A DNA stretch of 64,000 nucleotides from Neocallimastix lanati (nom. inval.) (GCA_016946835.1 JACVTC010000003.1:416001-480000); one strand, 5' to 3'; shown: positions 24,047-35,809, numbered from the stretch's first letter. Notes: a model not told the origin generated them from the sequence alone. Program-made: numbers and translations.

Positions 24047-24539
24047 AGAAGCAAAAAGGATAATTATTAATTTTAAACTTAGAAATTCTTTGATATACAA
24101 GGTTATGATGTTTATAAAAATGTTGACTATTAAGAAAAAAAACTTTTAAAGATTTAAAACATAGAAGAATATAAATGATATCTAAATTAATATATAATTT
24201 TATTATAATATTTTAAAAAAATAAACATTTCTTAATTATTTAATAAATTTAAATATTTGAAAGATTTTTTTTTTTTTTTTTAATAATCTTATTCTATTTA
24301 ATTCAAAAAAATAATAATATTATTATTATTAAAAATTATTATTGAATTTATATATATATATATTTTTTATCCTATAAATAAAAATAAAAATAATATAATA
24401 TTATTTAATAAAATTTTAAATATTAAGGTCAAAGAAAATAATTATTTTTGATTAATTTTTTATAATTATTGCTAGAATATGTGAAAGATATGAAAAATAA
24501 GTATGTTTTAAATGTATTGAATATAATATAATTAATAAG
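23254..24539. other. upstream region of TmcB-like gene
   Basis: About 1.3 kb of non-coding DNA 5' of the ATG at 23253. It holds an (AAATA)n-like tract at 23338-23400 and A runs at 23420-23439 and 24006-24043. A pyrimidine-rich patch, tttcttcttcttcttcc, lies at 23539-23556. A promoter must be here, but no element can be named. Confidence 0.4.
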
Positions 24540-25440
24540 TATGTCACGATGTATTAATCATTTAATTTAAAATAATTAGGTGCTAATAATTCTTTATTAT
24601 AAAATATATAAATAAAATGGAACAAATTAAGAGTCTCATCTGATCAATAAAATCGTTTGCTTGACACAATATTATGTCATTTTGTCAAAGAAAAATATAT
24701 AGGAATTATAAATTATGATAAAAGTTGCAATTTAAAGAAGACTAATAAAATCGATAGAGCGGTTAAAATGGTCAAGATTGCAAAATTAAAGAAAAACGTA
24801 AATTATAAAATACTTGACAGAAAATATTGAATGAAACAAATGAGCAATAAATGAGACGAAACGAGTGTAGGGGAGTGAGACTCAAGCACAAAGCTTGCGA
24901 CTGCGTAGAGTTCGAGATCACCCGAGAGTGAACGTAGTTGAATCAGCGAATGAAGTTGAATGAAAATATTGGTAGGAGAGATTATCTCAATTAAAATAAA
25001 ACTCCAAAAATGTAAAAAATATTAATTTATTAGAGAAAAATATGATTAAGCAAAATATTAGAATAATATTCTTATATATCTATATAGAAACTCTTAATGA
25101 ATCTTTAGGTACTTAATAATGGACTGTAGTTATGCACAAAGGAATCAACTTTGTGATAAACTATTTTCACCTCATGGATTTACTAAACCCAATTTAATAA
25201 TATACATTACTTAACAAAAGATTCAAGCAATTATACATTAAACAATGATTTTTTGTACAACCATAAGGCATATTTTTTTTAAATTGTAATTTTTTTAATG
25301 TATATTTATATATTACAAGGTATATATATATTAGCAACAATAATAGAAGAGATTAAAGAAAAATTGCTTAACTGATTCTTTATGCTGATTATTTCAGAAC
25401 TATATTTATTTTAGAAATAAATAAAAAACCTTAAATTTAT
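24540..25440 (+). mobile_element. decayed LTR retroelement, copy 2 (plus orientation)
   Basis: Reads in the same order as the reverse complement of 10650-11420 in copy 1. Shared blocks include aattctttattataaaatat (LTR part), aagagtctcatctgatc next to the LTR edge, gtcaaagaaaaatatatagg, aattataaattatgataaa and gaagactaataa. Further on they include gtgataaactattttcacc and tatatattagcaacaataat. Only part of one LTR and the adjoining internal region remain. A GC-rich block at 24833-24985 has no counterpart in copy 1 and may be a later insertion. No open frame longer than short fragments. Confidence 0.55.
24833..24985 (+). repeat. GC-richer dispersed repeat, copy C
   Basis: About 45 percent GC over its core, against far lower values around it. 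It contains ggggagtgagactcaagc, a small hairpin CAAGC-acaaa-GCTTG, then gactgcgtagagttcgagat and gagagtgaacgtagttg. The second half resembles copies A (29334-29481) and B (30718-30870): all share CTGCGTA, CGAGAT and GAGTGA in the same order. The element GTTCGAGAT resembles, without fully matching, a polymerase III B box. Confidence 0.5.
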
Positions 25441-26106
25441 GAGTATTTTGAAAATTATAATGTTATATACCTATATATATACCTATATATTATCTAATAT
25501 ATTAAAAATAGCTATATGTATTCCATTTGTATAATAAAAATTATACTTTTTTTTTTTTTTTTTTTTTGTTATATTAAAAATTTTTTTTAATAAATGCATT
25601 AACTATAATATTTATAATTTATTATAATACATCAAAATGTTAAAATGTATTGATGATATTTAAATAATTATATAATTATGTTTGTTTCATATTATTTTTC
25701 GGATAACTGAATTTTTAAACAAATAAACTTCTTTATCTTTATTTATTTATTTTTTTTTTTTAACTATTATCTATAGTATTATATGACTTATCAATAAATA
25801 ATGACTTTAAAAACTTTCTATATAAAAGTATAACTTTAATTAATAATAAATACTGAACAATAAATTATAATAAAAATAGATTATAAATAATAATTAAAAT
25901 TAAAATAAAAAAAATAGTATAAATAGTGTATATATATATATATTTATATTTACTATTTAGCTATTTATTCAAAATAAATAAAAATAATAAATAGAATATA
26001 TCAAGATATATAATAATTTAATAGAAATAGAACAATATTTATTAATTTATATTTTAAATATATATATAATATATGTATAATATATTTTTTTTATTTTAAA
26101 TTTACA

Positions 26107-26222
26107 TAAATAAAATTATAAACGTGGTGGTTAATATATAGTATTATTTATATTAATATAATTATAAATAAAATTATAAACGTGGTGGTTAATATATAGT
26201 ATTATTTATATTAATATAATTA
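26107..26222. repeat. 58-base tandem duplication with CGTGGTGG motif
   Basis: Two essentially identical 58-base units, each containing AAACGTGGTGGTTAAT followed by atatagtattatttatatta. The 16-mer is identical to that at 6432-6447. Confidence 0.85.
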
Positions 26223-26941
26223 TAATCTATATAAATTTTTATTTTAATTTAAAATATTGTTGAATATTTTTTTTTTATTTATTTTCTTTATGAAGTTGAA
26301 AACATAATAAAATAGTTGACAATTAAAAATAAATAAATATCATAATACACTTTTTATGTTTTTTTTTTCTTTTTTTTTTTTTTTTTTGTTGTTAATAATG
26401 AACTTTTTCTTGTTCATATCTTTTTATTTACTTTTTTAATTTCAATCATTAAAATATTTCTTGTATACATTTTTATATTATAACTTTAAAAACAATACAT
26501 TATTCATTATAATTTTTAAATATCATATAAATCATTGGTTAATTTTAATTTATTTAATTGCTAAAAATTTAAACCTTTTTTTTTTTTCTGTAAAAAAATT
26601 TTTTTATTATTAAATTTATTTCATTATTATTTATTACAATGATAATTACTCTATAAAATCAAATATTTAGTGTACAACCTTTATTTAAAATCAATAATTT
26701 ATAGTTTATAAAAATGAAATAAAATAATTAAATAAATATGAATTATAAATGAGATAATATAATAAAAGCAATGGTAATAAATTTGGTTGTCATTTTTTAT
26801 AAATTTATAAAAAAAAGATTGAATATATATTGTAATCATAAAAAAAAAAAAAAAAAAATTATAAACATATTTATATATAACTAAGAGAATATATTTAAAT
26901 ATATATTTTATAAAAAAAAAATTAATACAAAATTATTTAAT

Positions 26942-27056
<115 letters not shown>

Positions 27057-27089
27057 TATTAAAATTAAAAGATTATTTTTTATTTCAGA

Positions 27090-27790
27090 AGACACGTTCT
27101 AAAAAATTTTTAAAAAATATAAAGCATGCAATAATAGATAGGCTTGATAATATAACAAATATTATAATTATAGTAGATAGTAGATGAAATATTTAATTTT
27201 AAATTTGTGCAATATCTAATTTTTTCATTTTTTTTATGATTTTCTGTAATTTCTTTAAGAAGGTCAAAGTTTTCACATAATACTTCAATTTTTTCTTCAT
27301 AATCAATTACTAAATGTTAAAAAAATATGTTTTAATTATTCAAAGTAGGTTTATTATTATTGTTTACTATATTTTATTTTGTTTTTGCTTTTATTTTATT
27401 TTTGATTAATAATAATAATATATATGTAGTTATATAAATTTATATTTTCATTATTTATAAATATATAAGAATGATATATGAATTTTTACCTTTTGAAAAA
27501 TATCTGAACATTTTAAATGTATAAGCTGAAATTTTATTTATTACTTTTTTAAGTGGAATATATGCTACTTCAAGTTTATATATATATAAATATCAAAATA
27601 ATTTATAAAATTAATATTTCAATTATATGATATTAGTTATTTTTTGTTATAAAAGAAAAAATATATATATATTTTTTTATTCTTTATATTGGCAGTGATG
27701 TGAGAAATTATAACTAAGGAAATTTGAAAAATATAAATTCAAAAATACCAATAGTATTGAAGAGACTTTTATTGTTATTATTTATATTTA
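27090..27790 (-). pseudogene. decayed TmcB paralog, exons 26-28 equivalents
   Basis: On the minus strand this matches three consecutive exons of the gene at 14217-23253 in the same order. The block aaggtcaaagttttcacata near 27258 matches exon 15739-15929. The block taccttttgaaaaatatctg near 27490 matches 16228-16302, including the donor. The block ggaaatttgaaaaatataaa near 27719 matches 16417-16566. Stops and indels break each frame. Intron positions and lengths are similar, so this is a DNA-level duplicate and not a retrocopy. It probably belongs with the fragments at 30885-31560. Confidence 0.65.
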
Positions 27791-27794
27791 ATGT

Positions 27795-28025
27795 TTTTAT
27801 TATTGTTATTTATTATTATTACTTGCTGTTATTATGTTGCGTATGCAGCTCTAGTATATATTTTAATCATCATATGATAGCTTGAAAGCATTGCTGGAGT
27901 TAGTAGATTAGTTGTAGGTAAACTCGACGAAGGCCGATAGGTAACCAGTTTCACAATAGAATTTACCTGTTTCGCAATAACTACCACTTACAATTTTGTT
28001 ACTTAAAATTTCTCGGCATTTATTT
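27795..28025. other. GC-richer unidentified relic
   Basis: Contains ttgcgtatgcagctctag, ctcgacgaaggccgatagg and ttacctgtttcgcaataact. The minus strand reads IVSGSYCETGKFYCETGY, then a stop after about ten further residues, which could be a fragment of a cysteine-rich secreted protein. There is no start or splice context. It could equally be transposon debris. Confidence 0.3.
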
Positions 28026-28231
28026 AACACTAAATAAAAATTCCATTTAAATTTATTATTTAAATAATTTTAATAATTATAAAAAATATAATTTTTCTTT
28101 TTCTTTATATTAATAAAATTTCATATTAATATATAGGTTTAAGAGAATTTTTAATGTATTATAAATTTTTATTATTATTTTTTTTTATATTAATTAATAA
28201 AGTATTACTTACAAAATCTCTCTTTAATATT

Positions 28232-29170
28232 TTATTTTATTTTATTTTATTCAATCTGTACTTTATATTCATATTTCTACTATTTATTTTATTTAATTTT
28301 ATTTTATTCAATCTATACTTTATATTCATATTTCTACTATTTATTTTATTTAATTTTATTTTATTCAATCTATACTTTATATTTAATATTCTACTATTTA
28401 TTTTATTTAATTTTATTTTATTCAATCTATACTTTATATTTAATATTCTACTATTTATTTTATTTTATTTTATTTTATTTTATTTTATTTTATTTTATTT
28501 TATTTTATTTTATTTTATTTTATTTTATTTTATTTTATTTTATTTTATTTTATTTTATTTTATTTTATTTTATTTTATTTTATTTTATTTTATTTTATTT
28601 TATTAAATCTGTACTTTATATTTATATTTCTACTATTTATTTTATTTTATTTTATTTTATTTTATTTTATTTTATTTTATTTTATTTTATTTTATTTTAT
28701 TTTATTTTATTTTATTTTATTTTATTTTATTTTATTTTATTTTATTTTATTTTATTTTATTTTATTTTATTCAATCAATACTTTATATTTAATATTTCAA
28801 CTATTTGTATTATTTTATTTTATTTTATTTTATTTTATTTTATTTTATTTTATTTTATTTTATTTTATTAAATCTGTACTTTATATTTATATTTCTACTA
28901 TTTATTTTATTTTATTTTATTTAATTTTATTTTATTTTATTTTATTTTATTCAATCTGTACTTTATATTTAATATTCTACTATTTATTTTATTTTATTTT
29001 ATTTTATTTTATTTAATTTTATTTTATTTTATTTTATTTTATTTTATTCAATCTGTACTTTATATTTAATATTCTACTATTTATTTTATTTTATTTTATT
29101 TTATTTTATTCAATCTGTACTTTATATTTAATATTCTACTATTTATTTTATTTTATTTTATTTTATTTAA
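28232..29170 (-). repeat. composite (AAATA)n satellite, inverted copy
   Basis: Reverse complement of the satellite at 11816-13250: (TATTT)n blocks separated by spacers reading ATTCAATCTGTACTTTATAT and TATTCTACTATTTA. About eight spacers are visible (for example 28252, 28310, 28608, 28862 and 29046). Open frames across it are low complexity. Confidence 0.9.
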
Positions 29171-29237
29171 TTATAATAAAATTATTGTTAATATAATTTC
29201 TTATTTATCGTTTTTTTATTTTATATTTTTTTTCTTA

Positions 29238-30380
29238 CATTGATTAAGCCTTCTAAATTTAGATATATATCAACAATATGGTTTTTATACAAAAACTATG
29301 CAAAAACAATATGCAAATAAACTTTAAAAACCCGTTTATTTTTTATTTTTTTTTGAATTGTTTGGTTACTACATACTGCTCACTCCCAACTAATCTCGAC
29401 AAATTTACGCAGCTCCACTTTCGTTTCGTGCTCAATTTTCTCGCTTGTTTCCGTGAGTAGTATTGGGTAACGATTCTTCTGGGGTTTTTAAAGTTTATTT
29501 GCATATAGTTTTTGCATAGTTTTTGTATAAAAACCATACCATTTTGACACTTATTGATATAGCCTTCCAAAAATATTAAATTATCAACACATAGTTTTGA
29601 ACATATATTTGTCATAAAAACCTGTATGTTTATTTTAATAATTGGAAGGCTATATCAAATATGATCAAAAACAACAATGATTATATATATATGATATAGT
29701 TTTGAAAGTTCAATTAACGATACAATTTTGATATATATTCAATTAACAAATATAGCTAAGTTGTTTAATAAAAATCATATAACTTTTATAATAAATTTGA
29801 ACAAATATAGCTATTATGTTTATATAAACTATATGGTTTTATAGTTAATATTAGCAATATATGCATATGTTTATTTAATTAACAACATAGCTTTTTTGAA
29901 CAATAATAATAATATAAGCATATATTGCTAATATATGTATATTTATGTTATGATTATGCTAAAACTATGCATATATATTTTATTTATTTTTTTATTTTAT
30001 TTTTATTTTATTTTTTATTTTTATTTTTTGATGAAAATGGTATAGTTTTTAGCATAGTTTTAGCATCAAACACCTAAGTGGTTCATCTATTAATATGGGC
30101 TTCCAAATAAAGACATATTGTATTTGTATGCCAAATATATGCATTTTATGTTCAAAAACATAGTCATTTTTGCAGAATGTTTATATATATATTAGCAAAA
30201 TGTGTTGTAAAATGGCATACAAATACAATCATTCAACCATATTGTTCATAAAAATAATATTTGCAGAAATACAGCAAAGTTATGCAAAACCTAGCTAGTT
30301 GATCATCATATGTTTTTGATCGTTCAACTGGTCAAAAACATGCTCAGAATTCTAAAAAAAACTAGCTAGGTTTTTGCAAA
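29238..30380. repeat. chain of long inverted repeats (fold-back region)
   Basis: At least five hairpins in a row. Arms: 29278-29333 with 29482-29537 (56 bases, one mismatch); 29554-29570 with 29642-29658 (17, perfect); 29850-29864 with 29918-29932 (15, perfect). Next are 29958-29970 with 30052-30064 (13, perfect), 30117-30133 with 30213-30229 (17, perfect) and 30283-30300 with 30360-30378 (18, one extra T). The motif AGCCTTCCAA or close variants recurs at 29247, 29561, 29642 (inverted), 30099 and 30635. The start of the region (29240-29290) is repeated directly at 30624-30672. No protein is encoded. Nested fold-back or MITE-type insertions are the simplest reading. Confidence 0.75.
29334..29481 (-). 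repeat. GC-richer dispersed repeat, copy A
   Basis: Occupies the loop between the 56-base arms of the first hairpin. Read on the minus strand it has actcacggaaacaagcg, gagctgcgtaaatttgtcg, agattagttgggagtgagc and tatgtagtaacc, then an A-rich tail. It aligns with copy B in the opposite orientation. Short open frames on both strands here are by-products of the repeat. Confidence 0.65.
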
Positions 30381-30717
30381 AATACTTCAAAACACTATCA
30401 TTTATATATAATCATCACAGTTTTGAAGTTCATTGAATTCTGAATTTGTATTAAATTAATTGAACAACATCCCAGTTTTGTCATTCATTAAACTTCAAAA
30501 ACTATATCATTCATAGTATTTCATAGCTGTTTTGTTCATTGAATTAATTAGGCCTGAAAATGTTAATTAAAATATACTGGTTTTTATCATTTATTTTATC
30601 AAAAACTATGCTATAACAATCTATTGATTAAGCCTTCCAAATTTAGATATATATCAACAATATGGTTTTTATAGCAAATATATGCAAAAATGCTATGATT
30701 TTAAACCCAGAAAACAT

Positions 30718-30870
30718 ACAAAGAATCCGTTACGCAATGCTGCTCACGGAGACAAGCAAGAAAATCGAGCATGGAACGCAGTGGAACTGCGTAGATTTGT
30801 CGAGATTAGTCGGGAGTGAGCAAATGTAGTAACCCAAACATCCAAAAAAAAAAAATAAAATAAAAAAACA
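30718..30870 (+). repeat. GC-richer dispersed repeat, copy B
   Basis: Contains gctcacggagacaagcaag, ggaactgcgtagatttgtcg, agattagtcgggagtgagc and aatgtagtaaccc. It ends in an A-rich tail with A runs separated by single T residues. The tail and 5' flank fit a SINE-like element; polymerase III boxes are not convincing. Confidence 0.65.
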
Positions 30871-30884
30871 AGTATATATAAAAT

Positions 30885-31560
30885 TACTGAACAATTATTG
30901 AACATACTAGGATTATAGTAATATACTTAAATATATACACTTTTAAATAATATTAAGTTAGTATTAAATAATAGCAATATTATATAATAATTAGTATTAT
31001 TATATAATATTGTTATTATTTATTTTAATATAAATATTTACTGCTAATTCCTCTTTATTTTAAATAAAAATTAGTATTAATATTTATGTATTTATATATA
31101 TATATTGTTTAATATTAATAATATAAATGTTATATAATCAATAATTAATAAAATTTTATAATATATATTTACCATAACGTCCATAAGAAATATTACATAA
31201 GATATTATGTAATATTTCTAATATATACACATTTTAAGTAATATTAATTAGGTTTGTATTAAATAATATCAATATTATATAATAATACTAATAATATAAA
31301 TATTTACTGTTAATTTGTCTTTATTTTGAATAAAAATCAGCATTAATATTTATGTATATATATATATATATATTGTTTAATATTAATAATATAATATAAA
31401 TGTTATATAATCAATAATTAATAAATTTTTATAATACATCTTTACCATAACATCTATTAGAAATATTACATAATATCTTATAACATTATTTTATTCTTAT
31501 AAAATATTGATGAAATAGGTAAAATTACTTTAATGAAAAAAACATTATTAACCGATATTC
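30885..31560 (-). pseudogene. decayed TmcB paralog, exons 18-20 equivalents (tandem)
   Basis: On the minus strand it matches the small exons 18928-18969 and 18791-18808 of the intact gene together with their introns, in two tandem copies. ttactgctaattcctctttatttt (about 31039) and ttactgttaatttgtctttatttt (about 31305) match exon 19. taccataacgtccataaga (about 31171) and taccataacatctattaga (about 31443) match the end of exon 18. The exon order fits the fragments at 27090-27790 as parts of one broken paralog, separated by the satellite and fold-back DNA. Confidence 0.55.
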
Positions 31561-31699
31561 TAAATATTACATAATTTAAACTGTTTAATTTATTCACACT
31601 TCAAAAATTTAACTGGAAATAATTTATAAATATAAATTAATAAAAAAGTGTAAAGAAAAATATTTAAATAAAAAGAATTTAGACATAAAAAGCAGAAAT

Positions 31700-32635
31700 A
31701 AATACAGAAATATATAGATAGGGTAGTTCCATTGAGATTTTGTTAAATTTTTGGATTTGGAATCAATAAAAACTGCTGTTTACCATTAAATTCTTATGAG
31801 AGAATTGTATTAACTGAAAAGTTACTGACATCAGTTTCAACAATAAAAGATTTGTTGCGGTCGGTATGTTTAAGAATAAGAGAGAACGTAAAAGATTCTT
31901 TGAGAAATTTAAAAGCTTTTTGCTTATCAGATCACCAATTAAAAGAAATATTCTTTCTTGTAAGTTTATGAATTAGAGTAGGAATTTTTGCAAAATTCAT
32001 AACAAATATATGGTTATAACTATAGAGACTAATAAAGGATTGTATATCTTTAACATTAATGAGATCAGGCCAGTCCAGAATAGCTTTAATCTTATTTTCA
32101 TCAATTTTCAAACCTTCCTTTAAGATAATATAACCAAGGAATTAATTCCGTTTGGTCTATATCAGATTCACATTTTTATTAACTTAACATAAAGATTATT
32201 TTGTAGGAACTACTTAAGAACCTTCTTTATATGTTCATGACGTTTAGTTACATTATTTGGAATAAATTAATAAGTCATCTCATCTATGTAAGAGATAACA
32301 AAATTATCCAGAAAATCAATTAAAATGTCATTAATGAAATGTTGGCAGGTGTATTCTTTGGTCTAAAAGGGATTACTAAGTATTGGGAATGTCCACACCT
32401 AGTAAATTCATTAAGTTTTCTGTAATCAACACATAATCTTAATAAATCATCTTTCTCTTTAACAAAAGATCACCATAAAATAAAATTGATTTATCTTTTA
32501 ACTTAATTTCAAAATCATACGAACGATGCAGAGATAACTCAACTGATATAAAATTTCCAAGTCCTTTTCACCACTAAAGAAATGGCCTGACGGAGAGTGT
32601 GAACTCTCTTGTCGAACAACATCTCAGTTTTTTTT
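31700..32635 (-). pseudogene. Ty3/gypsy polymerase relic (RT to RNase H)
   Basis: The minus strand shows reverse-transcriptase motifs in the correct order, broken by frameshifts and stops. SLHRSYDFEIKL comes first, then RLCVDYRKL (about 32413-32440), CGHSQYLVIPF and HFINDILIDFLDNFVISYID (about 32270-32345). The last contains the catalytic YIDD box altered to YIDE. After these come remnants of the thumb and connection, then the start of RNase H (about 31730-31900). The core between the first and second motifs is deleted, since RYPLP- and TKIDL-type segments are missing. No LTRs were found around it. Confidence 0.8.
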
Positions 32636-32636
32636 C

Positions 32637-32713
<77 letters not shown>

Positions 32714-33416
32714 TACAATAATAACAATAATAATAATAATAATAATAAATAATAATAATTAGAAATAAGAAATATAAAATATAAATAAAAAATAAAAATA
32801 AAAATAAAAAAAAAAATAGCTAATTAAAAATTGAACTAATCTATAATTTCTCTATATCAAATCTATAAAAAAAAAAAAAAATAATAAACTAATTTCTCTG
32901 AAGAAAAAAAAATTTTTGAAAAATTTTCTAATTAAAATTTAATAATTAATTTTCTTATACATGAACAAATTTATTTTAGTTTATTTATTAAATTTTCATT
33001 TTAAGGTAAAAGAATAATAAAATATACATATATTTATTTCATTTATATATAATAGTTATTAATATGAAAAAATATATATGTATATATAAAATAGCATATA
33101 CTTAATTTTTTTTTTTATTTTAAGCAAAAATATTAATGATATAATAATTTAATTAATTTAATTAATAGTATTTATTAATGTATATATACATGTTTTATTT
33201 TTTGTTTTTGTTTTTGTTTTTTTTTTTTGTTTGTTTGTTTGTTTTATTATCACTTTTATTTTGATAAATATTCAATATATTAAATATTATCATTTTTATT
33301 ATTCATTTTATTTATAAATTATTATTATTACTTTTTGATTCATATTATATATAATTTAACTGTTGTATAAAATATATTACATTATTATTATATATATATA
33401 AGTATATAGTATTATT
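32636..33416. other. intergenic, 3' of cysteine-rich gene
   Basis: A run at 32642-32674, (AAT)n at 32683-32710, (TTTTTG)n and (TTTG)n near 33198-33244. No coding region seen. Confidence 0.6.
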
Positions 33417-34320
33417 TTACATCATACGCATATATTTACTTAATTTTTCCTCTTGTTTTTTAGATTTTATAAATCTATAAGTTACTAGTATAGCAACTAA
33501 AATGACTATAATTATAAATATTTCATATGTAAAATTGTGATTAATAAATTCCTTTTTTTTGCAAACCCCTTTATTACAGTATTTTGAGTAACATTCACTA
33601 TTATTTGAACATGGCATTTGATTATTTAGAGCACATTTAATACCACTGGCTATATCTTCCTGATTTCCACATCTATAATTTGTCTTATATCCGAGGATGC
33701 AGGTTTCATATTCACATATACCAGAATAACATTCATTATTTTCTGTACATTTCTCTGTATAACATGAAGCAAAAATTTTAGAAAATCCATTTTTCCCTAT
33801 ATTATTATAAGAACATGTTTTTAAAATTGGCCTATACATTTTTTTGGAATATTCATCAACTACTACTTCATCATTAGCCCTCCACATTGTAATATTTAAA
33901 GACATGCAATATTCATTTTCAGCATCCGGACAAATAAATTCAAATATACAATAATTATCGGGATGACAATAGGAGCCAAATGGACATTCTGAACTATTAG
34001 AACATTTATATCTTTTTTTTTTTTTTTTGTTATTTTTATTTTATTTTATTATATATATTGATATTGAAAATATATTTTTAATTTTATATATTTTATATTT
34101 TATTTAACATAAAATTATATTCATAATAATATATATTACTATAAAAAAAAAAAAAAATTATATATATATATATATAATGTCTATCTTACTCTCTTTTTAT
34201 TTGTAAAAGATCTTGTCTTGTATAATTTGTTAATATTGCTAAGTTCAAATCTTGACTCCGTGTTAAAAATAATACACTTAAAAATATTATTAATCTATTG
34301 AATATAGTTTTTCTAAGCAT
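33417..34320 (-). CDS. cysteine-rich single-pass membrane protein
   Basis: Two exons, 34320-34190 and 34011-33417, joined by a 178-base intron (donor GTAAGA, poly-T before the acceptor). They give 241 residues. Residues 4-22 are hydrophobic and look like a signal peptide (RLIIFLSVLFLTRS). The ectodomain carries many cysteines in C-x5-C-x2-G-x-C style units, such as CSNSSECPFGSYC, CTENNECYSGIC and CSNNSECYSKYCNKGVC. A membrane span follows (IFIIIVILVAILVTYRF), then a short basic tail. A type I surface protein is inferred; the ligand is unknown. The repeats resemble small disulfide-rich modules common in surface proteins of anaerobic fungi, by recall and not by search. It is followed on the same strand by no close neighbour. 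Confidence 0.75.
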
Positions 34321-35626
34321 TGTAATATATAAAATATATAAAATATATAAAATATATATATGTTGGAAAACAATAAATTAAAAAGAAAAATAAAAAAATT
34401 TTTTTTTTGTCTTTTAATCTTCTATTTTTTTTTTTTTTTTTTTTTTTTCAATTTATTACTTCCTATTTTTTCATTATATTTTAAGTCTTCGCTTTCACTT
34501 ATTATTAGAAATAAAATAAATAATTAAAAAATAAAACTAAATTTATAAAATAAAATCTTTAGTATTAGAAAAATGTTTAATTAATATATTTTAATATTTT
34601 ATATTTAATATTTCATTTAAAAAATTATATAATTTACAAATAAAAAATAAAACAAATGATGAATTTATATTAATTTATAATACAAATATTAATTTATATA
34701 ATATAAAGAGAAATGTTTTAACAGTTTAACTAGTTAAATATAATGCTTTATGGTAAAATTAAAATATATATATATCATTATTAAAATTAAATATTTAAAG
34801 GAAAAATATATATATATTAAATATATAAATATTAATTTTATTTGATTTTTAAATTTTTAGAAGCTACCATTAATTTAATAATTTTTATTTTTAGACTATC
34901 ATATAATAAATTATAAAAATAAATAATATATTTTATTGGATTAAATAAATTATAATATTATTAAAGCAACTAATATAATTAAAAAAAAAAATAAAAAATA
35001 AAAAATAAAAAATAAAAATTTATTAAAAATTGGATATTAGTACAATATTTATATAGAATTAATTTTAAATTTTATTTGTAATCTTTGGAAGATATAAAGA
35101 TTTAAAAATAAAATAAATAATTAATATAAAATAAATTAAATATTTATTTTTTTAATTTTAGTATAATAATAAAAAAAAATTATATTTTTAATAACAATAA
35201 AAAAATTATGTTTTTATAAAAATAATTATAATAATTATCATTAGAATGTAATTATAATAAAAATATTTTAATAATAATAAATAAAAAAAATTGTATTTTT
35301 AATGATAGAAAGACTGTTGAATTAATAACGAATATTTAAAATATTGTATCTTTAATAATAATAATAATAATAATAATAAAATTATATTTTCAATAATAGT
35401 ATTTTTACTATTAAGAAAAGTAATAATTTTAATAATAACGTAATTTTAATTAAAAATAATTAATAATAATAATAAAAATTAATTTTTAATAATAATAATT
35501 AATAGATTATATATTTAATATTTTAATAATAAAAAAAATTAAAATTAAATATTAATAAAAAGATTTTTATTTTTAATAATTTGTATTGTTAATAATAATA
35601 TAGGAAGAGCATATTTTTAAAAAGTT

Positions 35627-35782
35627 TTGTATTAGTAATAATAATGATAAATAATAAAAATTTTAAAATTTTGCATTTTATATATATTATAATAAAACAG
35701 TATAATAATAGTAATAATAATGATAAATAATAAAAATTTTAAAATTTTGCATTTTATATATATTATAATAAAACAGTATAAT
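35627..35782. repeat. 76-base tandem duplication
   Basis: Two near-identical units containing gataaataataaaaatttt and tttgcattttatatatatta, 76 bases apart. Confidence 0.85.
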
Positions 35783-35809
35783 AATAAACTAAACTATATT
35801 TTCAATAAT

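Noticed and set aside
24880-24950. tRNA-like gene in the GC-rich block
   Set aside because: There is a near B box (GTTCGAGAT) but no A box at the right distance and no cloverleaf could be drawn.
29278-29615. Two frames of 60-90 residues on opposite strands
   Set aside because: They run through the inverted repeat and the dispersed GC-richer unit and share the same words in both orientations, as expected for a palindrome.
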